Shown here: positions 1 through 4,954 of the stretch, in pieces
Position numbering within the stretch: position 1 is the first letter of the stretch
Layout of the letters: each line of letters starts with the position of its first letter
Source of the DNA: an uncultured Chitinophagaceae bacterium
Lineage (GTDB): Bacteria; Bacteroidota; Bacteroidia; Chitinophagales; Chitinophagaceae
Reading direction: 5' to 3'
DNA: 5,007 nt
Assembly: GCA_937900675.1 (NCBI GenBank)
Contig: CALCEA010000181.1
Coordinates: 1 to 5,007, forward strand
Notes under the pieces: model-generated
Seen by the model: the letters and a program-made list of their open reading frames with translations, nothing else
What the model was told of the DNA's origin: nothing
Databases searched by the model: none
Program-made: the position numbers and the translations under genes

Positions 1-1005
1 AGTATTGAAAATATTACCCATTCAGTTTGTACACTTGAATTTATCCCACATAGAGCATTATACGATTGGTGTATAGAGCAATTAGGCATTTTCCCTTCTA
101 AGCAATATGAGTTTGCAAGATTGAATATGACTTACACGGTAATGAGTAAGCGTAAATTATTGCAACTAGTGCAAGAAGGTCATGTGCAAAGTTGGGACGA
201 TCCAAGAATGCCTACCATTAGTGGAATGAGAAGAAGAGGGTATACCCCAGAGAGTATCAGAGATTTTTGTGATAGAATTGGTATTGCAAAGAGAGAAAAT
301 ATTATTGATTTTAGTTTATTAGAGTTTTGCGTAAGAGAGCATTTGAATAAAATTGCATTAAGAAGAATGGTCGTGGCCAATCCTATTAAATTAGTGATTA
401 CCAATTATGAACAAGCAGAAGAAGTATTGCATTCAGAAAATAATCCTGAAGACGAAAATGGTGGAACAAGAGCAGTGCCATTTAGCAAGGAATTATGGAT
501 AGAGCGAGAAGACTTTATGGAAGAGCCTACTAAAAAATATTTTAGATTAGGCCCTGGCTTATCAGTAAGATTAAAGTCAGCCTATATTGTTACTTGTGAT
601 AGTTTTGATAAAGACGCACATGGAAATGTAACTACGGTGTATGTGACTTATCATCCAAATAGTAAATCGGGATCAGATACTTCTGGCATTCATGTAAAAG
701 GAACCTTACATTGGGTAAGTGCGCAGCATGCAGTAAAAGTAACTTTAAAAGAATACGATAGATTATTCAATGTAGAAGATTTGAATACAGCGGAAGGAGA
801 TTTCAAAGACTATATTAATCCAAATTCATTGAACACAGTGGAAGCTTATGCAGAACCTGCTTTAGTGAATGATCATGCAGATGCTAGATTCCAATTTTTA
901 AGAAAGGGCTATTTTTATAGAGACCCTGCAAGCACTTCAAATAATTTGGTATTTAACCGAACAGTTACATTGAAAGATGCTTGGGCTAAAGAACAGAAAA
1001 AATAA
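1..1005 (+). CDS. glnS: Glutaminyl-tRNA synthetase, C-terminal 334 residues (5' end outside window)
   Basis: GlnRS is a cytoplasmic class I aminoacyl-tRNA synthetase that attaches glutamine to tRNA-Gln using ATP. The reading frame is open from the first base, so the gene is cut by the window edge; roughly the first 220 residues (HIGH motif and most of the Rossmann fold) are missing, judged against the 554-residue E. coli enzyme. Visible residues closely follow the E. coli protein: ITHSVCTLEF (5-14), QYEFARLN (35-42), the KMSKS-equivalent VMSKRKL (47-53, the second class I signature), and WDDPRMPTISGMRRRGYT (from 65). After about residue 120 come the two anticodon-recognising beta-barrels, with RLGPGLSVRLKSAY, LHWVSAQHA and EYDRLF, and the terminal FNRTVTLKDAWAK. 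The TTG at 121 is an internal Leu codon, not the start. tilS follows two bases after the TAA stop, suggesting co-transcription. Identification is very secure. Confidence 0.97.
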   Translation, partial: SIENITHSVCTLEFIPHRALYDWCIEQLGIFPSKQYEFARLNMTYTVMSKRKLLQLVQEGHVQSWDDPRMPTISGMRRRGYTPESIRDFCDRIGIAKRENIIDFSLLEFCVREHLNKIALRRMVVANPIKLVITNYEQAEEVLHSENNPEDENGGTRAVPFSKELWIEREDFMEEPTKKYFRLGPGLSVRLKSAYIVTCDSFDKDAHGNVTTVYVTYHPNSKSGSDTSGIHVKGTLHWVSAQHAVKVTLKEYDRLFNVEDLNTAEGDFKDYINPNSLNTVEAYAEPALVNDHADARFQFLRKGYFYRDPASTSNNLVFNRTVTLKDAWAKEQKK

Positions 1006-1007
1006 GC

Positions 1008-2351
1008 ATGTTAACCCTAGAAGCATTTAAGGCCTATTGGGATAAGCAGTTTCCTGAGTTAAGATTAAAACGCAGCCATTTTTTATTGGCAGTAAGTGGT
1101 GGGGTGGATAGTGTGGTGTTGGCGCATTTAATGCATCGTATTGGCGCAAAGTGTACCATTGCACATGTTAATTTTCAATTAAGAGGTTCAGAGAGTCAAA
1201 GAGATGAACATTTTGTAAGGCAATTAGCTATACAGTTGAATTATCCCATTTTAGTACAGTCTTTTGAAACAGCTAAATATGCCGAAGCCTATAAAATGGG
1301 TATTCAAGAAGCTGCTAGAGAGATTAGATATACTTGGTTTGAATCTATCATTAAAACATTAGATCAGCCTGCATTTTTATTAACGGCACACCATGCTGAC
1401 GATCAGGTAGAAACAGTCTTAATGCAATTGTTTAGAGGAACCGGTGTTCATGGATTAACGGGTATCGCTCCTTATAGAAAAGATAGTATTCCATTAGCAA
1501 GACCTTTATTGGCTTTTACAAAAACGGACATTCAGCATTATGCATTAGAGCATGGTTTGAATTTTGTAGAAGATAGTTCTAATGCTAAAGATGATTATGC
1601 AAGAAATTTTATTCGTAATCAATTAATTCCTCAGGCAACTCAATTATACCCAAATGCTTCTCAAAATATTTTAAGTACTGTGGAGCGTTTGAAAGAAGCC
1701 GATTCAATTATTTCAGAAACAGTAAATATTTTTTGGAAAAAGCATTTTAGAAAATATAAGGGAATTGATTGCATTGAAATTGCACACTGGTTAAAAGTAA
1801 CCCATTATGAAACCTATACCTGGGGGTTGATTAAATCTTTAGGTTTTAGACCACAACAAATTGGGGAAGTACATAAATTATTATCAGCTACTACTGGGGC
1901 TTATATGGTGAGTGAAACCCATAAATTGGTAAAGTACAAGAACATGATTCAAATAGTTCCACTAATTACGAATATGGAGCATCAATTGATTTATGGAGAA
2001 GGTATTTTGCAATTAACTCATTTCGCTATTCAAGTAGAAGCAATGAGTAGAGCAACTTTAGGGGAGATTCCTACAGATAAAAAAATAGCTTGTATTGATG
2101 CCGATATATTAGATTGGCCTTTATTAATTAGATCTTGGCAAGCCACAGATTATTTTTATCCATTAGGTATTAATAAGAAAAAGAAATTGAATCATTTCTT
2201 AGGAGCTGCTAAATTGAGCCCAGCAGAAAAAGAAAAGCAAACCGTTATTGCTTCAGGAGATAGAATTCTTTGGGTGGTTGGTCAAAGAATAGATCATCGT
2301 TTTCGCATCACAGATGCTACTAAGCAAATTATCAAATTGACGATATTATAA
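1008..2351 (+). CDS. tilS: tRNA(Ile)-lysidine synthase TilS
   Basis: TilS ligates lysine to C34 of tRNA-Ile(CAU) using ATP, changing both its codon reading from AUG to AUA and its charging from Met to Ile. The 447-residue protein has the N-type ATP pyrophosphatase PP-loop SGGVDS (30-35), the AHVNFQLRG stretch (52-60), HHADDQVET (128-136), RGTGVHGLTG (143-152), the DSSN turn (189-192) and RNFIRN (199-204), all TilS hallmarks. A linker and middle region follow, and the C-terminal TilS_C domain is recognisable from about 372 onward (IRSW, DYFYPLG, the KKKKLNHFL stretch, ILWVVGQRIDHRF). Length is normal for the two-domain form. The ATG lies two bases after the glnS stop with no Shine-Dalgarno, so translation of this downstream gene may depend on glnS. 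The gene ends six bases inside the convergent rhomboid gene. This is an essential function in most bacteria. Confidence 0.96.
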   Translation: MLTLEAFKAYWDKQFPELRLKRSHFLLAVSGGVDSVVLAHLMHRIGAKCTIAHVNFQLRGSESQRDEHFVRQLAIQLNYPILVQSFETAKYAEAYKMGIQEAAREIRYTWFESIIKTLDQPAFLLTAHHADDQVETVLMQLFRGTGVHGLTGIAPYRKDSIPLARPLLAFTKTDIQHYALEHGLNFVEDSSNAKDDYARNFIRNQLIPQATQLYPNASQNILSTVERLKEADSIISETVNIFWKKHFRKYKGIDCIEIAHWLKVTHYETYTWGLIKSLGFRPQQIGEVHKLLSATTGAYMVSETHKLVKYKNMIQIVPLITNMEHQLIYGEGILQLTHFAIQVEAMSRATLGEIPTDKKIACIDADILDWPLLIRSWQATDYFYPLGINKKKKLNHFLGAAKLSPAEKEKQTVIASGDRILWVVGQRIDHRFRITDATKQIIKLTIL

Positions 2352-2984
2352 ATGTAAGTAGGCCCGTACTTGCTCAATAAACAAGCCTACAGCGTCGTAA
2401 TTTCCTAAGAACTTCGCAGTGATAATTAAATATACTATGCCATAAATTGATCCCCAAAGGTGTGCGCTATGATTAATCCCGCTTTGCCCTTTCTTAGATA
2501 AATAGGCTGTGATGGCTAAATAAATGGGGCCAAAAATAAAACCAGGAATAATAGGAGGTATAATGAAAAAGCCAATTTGAATAGTGGGTTGTAAAAAAAT
2601 GCCCACGAATACAATGGCTGATACGGCGCCGGAGGCGCCTAAACTATTATAGTTGTAGTGGTTTTTATGTTTCAAAAAAGTGGGTACTAAACATACCACC
2701 AATGCACTCAAGTATAGTATAATATAAATGGGTAAACCCTGTGCGCCAAATATCATACTAAAGAACTGTTCTACATAATCACTAAACATGTAAAAAGAAA
2801 ACATGTTAAAAGCCAAATGCATAAAATCGGCATGAATAAAACCAGAACTAATAAATCGATACCACTGGTTTTTTCTTTGAACTGTATAGGGATTAAAAAT
2901 CATTTTATCCATTAATGGTTCGTTGTACATAGCTAAAATAGAAATGGCAACAGTTATAATGGTGATAATAAGCGTAATATGCAT
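2346..2984 (-). CDS. Rhomboid-family intramembrane serine protease
   Basis: Rhomboids cleave transmembrane substrates inside the lipid bilayer with a Ser-His dyad. With the ATG at 2984 the protein has 212 residues and about six hydrophobic segments (roughly 1-20, 53-71, 84-103, 116-133, 146-162, 174-192). The family residues are all present: HLAFN (His56 and Asn60, the HxxxN oxyanion motif in TM2), GASGA with the nucleophile Ser118 in TM4, and the general-base His175 in SAHLWG of TM6. It therefore looks catalytically intact. The start at 2984 is preferred because the protein then opens directly with TM1 and lies eight bases after the rlmH stop. A longer in-frame ATG at 3032 would add 16 polar residues and overlap rlmH by 40 bases. 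It is probably co-transcribed with rlmH. The substrate is unknown. The 3' end overlaps the tilS stop. Confidence 0.9.
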   Translation of the reverse strand: MHITLIITIITVAISILAMYNEPLMDKMIFNPYTVQRKNQWYRFISSGFIHADFMHLAFNMFSFYMFSDYVEQFFSMIFGAQGLPIYIILYLSALVVCLVPTFLKHKNHYNYNSLGASGAVSAIVFVGIFLQPTIQIGFFIIPPIIPGFIFGPIYLAITAYLSKKGQSGINHSAHLWGSIYGIVYLIITAKFLGNYDAVGLFIEQVRAYLHL

Positions 2985-2992
2985 TTTAATAT

Positions 2993-3457
2993 TTATTCGT
3001 GATGGTATTTTTCGTTGGCCAATATACTGCAAGCTCTATACACTTGTTCAGCCAAGATAAGTCTTACTAGCATATGAGGAAATACTAAATCAGAAAGACT
3101 CCAGGTAAAATTTGCGCGTGCTTTAATTATTTGATCCACTCCATAGGCTCCTCCAATTAAAAAAACAATTCTTTGCGCACTTTGATTGGCTTTTTGCTGA
3201 ATTAGTTTAGCGAGCCCCGGGGAGTCTAGCATCTTACCTTTTTCATCTAGCAATATGAGAACATCAGTTTTAACTAAAGCTTTTAGAATAGATTCTGCTT
3301 CGGCTTTTTTTATTTGTGCAGGATCGGTGAGTTTACTGGGAGTTATTAATGACCAGTCTATAGGGTAGTAGTGTCCAATTCTTTTGGTGAACTGTTCAAC
3401 CCCTTCTTTGATATAAGATTCATTGGCTTTGCCAACTGAGCAAATAGAAATTTTCAA
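2993..3457 (-). CDS. rlmH: 23S rRNA (pseudouridine1915-N3)-methyltransferase RlmH
   Basis: RlmH is a SPOUT-class methyltransferase that uses S-adenosylmethionine to methylate N3 of pseudouridine 1915 in helix 69 of 23S rRNA, acting on assembled 70S ribosomes. The 154-residue product matches the usual length (155 in E. coli). Visible signatures are LLDEKG (69-74), the trefoil-knot loop FLIGGAYG (99-106), WSLS (119-122), HMLVR (128-132), AEQVYRA (136-142) and the terminal YHHE. The start codon is TTG at 3457-3455: an in-frame TAA sits immediately upstream, and MKISICSVGK is the normal N-terminus of the family, so no ATG start is possible. A TAAATTTG sequence (minus strand, 3481-3474) matches the Bacteroidota -7 consensus TAnnTTTG, but I see no good -33 partner at the right distance. 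The rhomboid gene follows after eight bases. Confidence 0.97.
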   Translation of the reverse strand: MKISICSVGKANESYIKEGVEQFTKRIGHYYPIDWSLITPSKLTDPAQIKKAEAESILKALVKTDVLILLDEKGKMLDSPGLAKLIQQKANQSAQRIVFLIGGAYGVDQIIKARANFTWSLSDLVFPHMLVRLILAEQVYRACSILANEKYHHE

Positions 3458-3491
3458 TTAAATTGATTTTCATCAAATTTAATCAAATTAA
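3454..3491. repeat. AT-rich direct and inverted repeats in the rlmH leader
   Basis: Two adjoining ten-base copies, ATCAAATTTA (3472-3481) and ATCAAATTAA (3482-3491), differ at one position. A third motif in opposite orientation, TTGAT (3463-3467), pairs with ATCAA (3472-3476) around a TTTC spacer. A 13-base perfect palindrome, TCAATT-A-AATTGA (3454-3466), covers the rlmH TTG start codon. Arrangements like this can be operator half-sites or a small leader structure, but in a region this rich in A and T chance is a real alternative. The function is unassigned. Confidence 0.35.
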
Positions 3492-3507
3492 AATAAATGA
3501 GTTTTGG

Positions 3508-3738
3508 CTACTGAATGGTGAATTCTTGGGTATGCTCTTTACCTAAAGAAAAAGTATAATTCCCTTTTTTTAAATCACCCACATACAAACAAGTTCTTTG
3601 TGTATGTCCAGTGATTTTTCCTTGCATAATATCTATGCCTTTGGCATTTGTAATGGTATAAATTTTACTTTCAGTATCTTCATTAGAGAAGCAAACTTCT
3701 AAAATACCATCTTTTACTATATTGTTTAAACTAAACAT
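3508..3738 (-). CDS. Small orphan protein resembling a T9SS C-terminal sorting domain
   Basis: This 76-residue protein has no signal peptide and no membrane segment. Its pattern resembles the Por-secretion-tail (type IX secretion type A sorting) beta-sandwich: VKDGILEVCF (8-17) corresponds to the usual first strand after an NP motif, then SKIYTITNAKG (24-34) to the xVxIxDxxGK strand and turn, GKI (40-42), and DLKKGNYTFSL (55-65) to the LxxGxYxxxI strand, ending in QEFTIQ. In ordinary T9SS cargo this domain ends a much larger secreted protein; here it stands alone. The ATG at 3738 is preferred; a TTG at 3750 would add four residues, and the frame has no other start before a stop at 3798-3796. 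It lies upstream of rlmH with a 50-base gap and no terminator, so it may be co-transcribed. The family assignment is pattern-based inference; it could also be a domain remnant or a cytoplasmic protein with the same fold. Confidence 0.6.
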   Translation of the reverse strand: MFSLNNIVKDGILEVCFSNEDTESKIYTITNAKGIDIMQGKITGHTQRTCLYVGDLKKGNYTFSLGKEHTQEFTIQ

Positions 3739-3851
3739 ATAAGCAAGCAATCGTTTTGGGGTAGCTAAAATAAGCTGATATAAAAATAGTAGATTTTATT
3801 ATATTGTGGATAAAATGTATATTTATATTGGTAATCAATAACTTAAAATTT
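3739..3851. promoter_or_regulatory. Divergent intergenic region between the sorting-domain-like gene and the DUF1573 gene
   Basis: Both genes must start transcription from within this 113-base AT-rich gap. On the plus strand TATATTGG (3824-3831) matches the Bacteroidota -7 consensus TAnnTTTG at seven of eight positions, lies 20 bases before the DUF1573 ATG, and has a TTG at 3804-3806, 17 bases upstream, as a possible -33 element. On the minus strand TATTTTAG (3772-3765) is a weaker candidate for the small gene. Such matches occur by chance in AT-rich DNA, so the exact sites are tentative; that a promoter region lies here follows mainly from the divergent gene layout. Confidence 0.35.
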
Positions 3852-4238
3852 ATGAAAAGAATATTATTTGCTGCATTGTTTATTTTAGGTACTTTTCAAT
3901 TAAATGCACAAACTCCTCAAACAGATATTAGTAAAGTATTAAAATTCACCAACGATAATTACAATATGGGCACTATTGCTTATGGTAAGCCTACTGAGTT
4001 TAATGTAGATATCGAAAATATTAGTTCTGCACCTATTACTTTAGAGAATGTAATGGTGGGTTGCGGTTGTACCACACCTAAATATACAAAGGGAGTAGTG
4101 ATTGCTCCAGGTATGCATGCAACTGTAACATTGGGTTTTAATGGTTCTGCTGTTGGGAATTTCACTAAGAACGCTACTTTATTCTTTAGTGGTAATTTAG
4201 TGAAGCAGGTGAGTTTTTATGGTGTAGGGGCGCAGTAA
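3852..4238 (+). CDS. Secreted DUF1573-family protein
   Basis: The 128-residue product begins with a classic Sec signal peptide: MKR, a hydrophobic core (4-15) and a likely cleavage after LNA (residue 19), leaving a mature chain beginning QTPQTD. The mature part is a single DUF1573 domain with YNMGTI (37-42), the FNVDIENIS strand (50-58) and the family's characteristic CGCTTP (71-76). DUF1573 proteins are common in Bacteroidota and adopt an immunoglobulin-like beta fold; no biochemical role is established. The absence of a lipobox cysteine after the signal suggests periplasmic release or export, not lipidation. The ATG at 3852 was chosen because the longer frame from TTG 3804 would put 16 mixed residues before the signal peptide. 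It is a single-gene unit, with a strong hairpin terminator about 20 bases after the stop. Confidence 0.93.
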   Translation: MKRILFAALFILGTFQLNAQTPQTDISKVLKFTNDNYNMGTIAYGKPTEFNVDIENISSAPITLENVMVGCGCTTPKYTKGVVIAPGMHATVTLGFNGSAVGNFTKNATLFFSGNLVKQVSFYGVGAQ

Positions 4239-4257
4239 AATCTAAAATATATTTTAT

Positions 4258-4290
4258 AAAAAAAGGGTTCATCATTTTGAACCCTTTTTT
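4258..4290. terminator. Bidirectional intrinsic terminator shared by the DUF1573 and TMEM220 genes
   Basis: AAAAGGGTTC (4261-4270) pairs perfectly with GAACCCTTTT (4279-4288) around an eight-base loop, and further A:T pairs extend the stem. On the plus strand the hairpin ends in a six-T run (4285-4290), terminating the DUF1573 transcript. On the minus strand the complementary seven-A run (4258-4264) supplies the U tract for the TMEM220 gene. The TMEM220 stop codon (4274-4272) lies in the loop, so one arm of the minus-strand hairpin is protein-coding. Confidence 0.92.
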
Positions 4291-4649
4291 ATTTGTAAGT
4301 AGTTAATGGTCATTACTACTAATATGATGACTAATCCAAAGAATTCTCTGGATTCCTCTACCCATGGGGTTTCTGCTTTCATAGTGTTTGCAATACTTGT
4401 TGCATTATGAAACTTAATCCAATCTATCACTCCATTTTCGTCAAACATTTTATAAATCGCATAGGGTACAAAAATTATAAATCCTACTGGATATAAGCGT
4501 TTATGTACATATTTATCGCGAGCTGCTTGTAAACACAAATATGTAGGGTATAGATAGATCGGAATCCATAATATTGGATCTGGGTCGTTGTATTGTAATG
4601 CTGCAAATACTAGGAAGATAATGGTGAAACTGTAGTTGAAGATTTTCAT
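4272..4649 (-). CDS. TMEM220-family membrane protein
   Basis: This 125-residue protein has four hydrophobic segments (about 5-19, 24-41, 52-68 and 103-119) and the motifs I associate with the transmembrane protein 220 family: LQYNDPDPILW (18-28) directly after the first helix, and WVEESREFFGLVI (96-108) leading into the last helix. The family is found from bacteria to vertebrates and has no established molecular function; the conserved Asn-Asp-Pro-Asp-Pro turn and the Glu/Arg-rich stretch suggest a structural or ligand-binding site at the membrane surface, which is inference. The ATG at 4649 gives an N-terminus running straight into helix one. It is a single gene, convergent with the DUF1573 gene; its last codons (KKGSK, stop) form part of the shared terminator. 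The 5' side faces a palindrome-rich island, and I see no clear promoter. Confidence 0.85.
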   Translation of the reverse strand: MKIFNYSFTIIFLVFAALQYNDPDPILWIPIYLYPTYLCLQAARDKYVHKRLYPVGFIIFVPYAIYKMFDENGVIDWIKFHNATSIANTMKAETPWVEESREFFGLVIILVVMTINYLQIKKGSK

Positions 4650-4682
4650 AGAGTGAAAATAAGGAAATTGGATGTTTGCTAC

Positions 4683-4708
4683 AAGGATGGTTGCTTCGCA
4701 ACTTCCTT
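4683..4708. repeat. Hairpin 1, centred on GCTTCGC
   Basis: GTTGC (4690-4694) pairs with GCAAC (4698-4702) around TTC, and AAGGA (4683-4687) pairs with TCCTT (4704-4708) outside it. A G:T wobble (4689 with 4703) and a single bulged T (4688) join the two helices. On the minus strand the tip is GCGAAGC. No T tract follows, so it is unlikely to be a terminator. Confidence 0.7.
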
Positions 4709-4729
4709 ACGCATTGGTCGTACCCAAAG
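4703..4729 (+). repeat. Degenerate repeat unit, copy A
   Basis: This copy aligns without gaps to copy B at an offset of exactly 60 bases, with 21 of 27 positions identical; five of the six differences are transitions. The shared core reads ATTGGTYGTACYCAAA. It begins in the right arm of hairpin 1. A following CAAAGCCCT (4725-4733) recurs in copy C. Confidence 0.6.
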
Positions 4730-4762
4730 CCCTCCGGATTAGCTCGGATTTCATCCTCGCTT

Positions 4763-4789
4763 TTCCTCGCGTATTGGTTGTACTCAAAT
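4763..4789 (+). repeat. Degenerate repeat unit, copy B
   Basis: This is the second copy of the unit, running into the left arm of hairpin 3 at its 3' end. In the one long open frame through the island, the differences from copy A mostly change the amino acid (for example HWSYP becomes YWLYS), which argues against selection for a protein here. Confidence 0.6.
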
Positions 4790-4818
4790 AGGATGGTGAC
4801 CTTTGGTCACATCCTATT
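4787..4818. repeat. Hairpin 3, the longest palindrome of the island
   Basis: GTGACC (4796-4801) pairs with GGTCAC (4805-4810) around a TTT loop, and AATAGGAT (4787-4794) pairs with ATCCTATT (4811-4818). The only defect in this 14-base-pair stem is one bulged G at 4795. No T tract lies next to it on either strand, so a simple terminator role is unlikely. Confidence 0.75.
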
Positions 4819-4842
4819 CGCAGTTGCCTTACTCAAAGCCCT
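4817..4842 (+). repeat. Degenerate repeat unit, shortened copy C
   Basis: TTCGCA (4817-4822), CCTTAC (4827-4832) and CAAAGCCCT (4834-4842) occur in the same order as in copy A and its flank (4695-4700, 4705-4710, 4725-4733), with about 13 bases missing between the last two blocks. This looks like an internally deleted copy. Confidence 0.45.
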
Positions 4843-4843
4843 T

Positions 4844-4870
4844 AAAAACATCAGCTTCGCTGTTGTTTTT
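4844..4870. repeat. Hairpin 4, centred on GCTTCGC, with A and T tracts
   Basis: CAGC (4852-4855) pairs with GCTG (4859-4862) around TTC, and after one T-T mismatch AAAAACA (4844-4850) pairs with TGTTTTT (4864-4870). The flanking A and T runs give U tracts on both strands, so a weak bidirectional terminator is possible, though the GC core is only four base pairs. The tip is again GCGAAGC on the minus strand, as in hairpin 1. Confidence 0.6.
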
Positions 4871-4889
4871 GGTTTTTCGCTTCAAGTCT

Positions 4890-4910
4890 GTTTACGAAAG
4901 TAAACTTTCG
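4890..4910. repeat. Hairpin 5 with a mutually exclusive alternative fold
   Basis: GTTTAC (4890-4895) pairs perfectly with GTAAAC (4900-4905) around a GAAA loop. The overlapping CGAAAG (4895-4900) can pair instead with CTTTCG (4905-4910) around TAAA. The two folds cannot form together. The element lies 15 to 20 bases downstream, on the minus strand, of the tRNA terminator. Confidence 0.5.
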
Positions 4911-4925
4911 ACACATCCTTTAACG

Positions 4926-4953
4926 AAAAACCCGCACTGTTCGTGCGGGCTTT
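4926..4953 (-). terminator. Intrinsic terminator of the tRNA-Arg gene
   Basis: On the minus strand CCCGCAC (4949-4943) pairs perfectly with GTGCGGG (4937-4931) around a five-base loop, and a five-T run follows (4930-4926). The hairpin begins only five bases after the last tRNA base, as expected for a terminator of a tRNA transcript. Confidence 0.92.
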
Positions 4954-4954
4954 G

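Larger units (their letters stand above)
4681..4910. repeat. Non-coding island of palindromes and degenerate repeats
   Basis: The roughly 300 bases between the TMEM220 gene and the tRNA contain no convincing gene. They differ in composition from the rest of the window: by count 78 of 160 bases in 4681-4840 are G or C, against an evidently AT-rich background. At least four substantial hairpins occur in a row (4683-4708, 4787-4818, 4844-4870, 4890-4905), plus a minor one, GGAT-TTC-ATCC (4746-4756). A roughly 27-base repeat is interleaved with them (4703-4729, 4763-4789 and a shortened copy at 4817-4842). The pattern fits decayed copies of a palindromic intergenic repeat, or a structured RNA; which of the two cannot be decided from one copy. 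Confidence 0.7.

Noticed and set aside
180..404. Minus-strand open frame opposite glnS
   Set aside because: It lies wholly inside a highly conserved region of glnS and has no family features; it is a shadow of the real gene.
2985..3032. Longer rhomboid start at the ATG inside rlmH
   Set aside because: The added 16 residues are polar and precede TM1, and the ATG at 2984 follows the rlmH stop directly. The longer form cannot be fully excluded.
3420..3473. Seventeen-codon frame from an ATG (3473) ahead of rlmH
   Set aside because: It overlaps the rlmH start in another frame and has no distinctive codons of a leader peptide; too short to support as a gene.
3804..3851. Upstream TTG extension of the DUF1573 gene
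   Set aside because: It would place 16 extra residues in front of a textbook signal peptide and would cover the likely promoter.
3980..4165. Minus-strand open frame opposite the DUF1573 gene
   Set aside because: It is antisense to a well-supported domain that includes CGCTTP, and no protein features are visible.
4513..4701. Second minus-strand frame overlapping the TMEM220 gene
   Set aside because: It reads the conserved NDPDP region of the TMEM220 gene in another frame and shows no recognisable features.
4676..4903. A 75-codon plus-strand open frame through the palindrome island
   Set aside because: It begins with TTG, overlaps several hairpins and repeats, matches no family I know, and the two repeat copies it spans differ mostly at amino-acid-changing positions. 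I treat it as non-coding.
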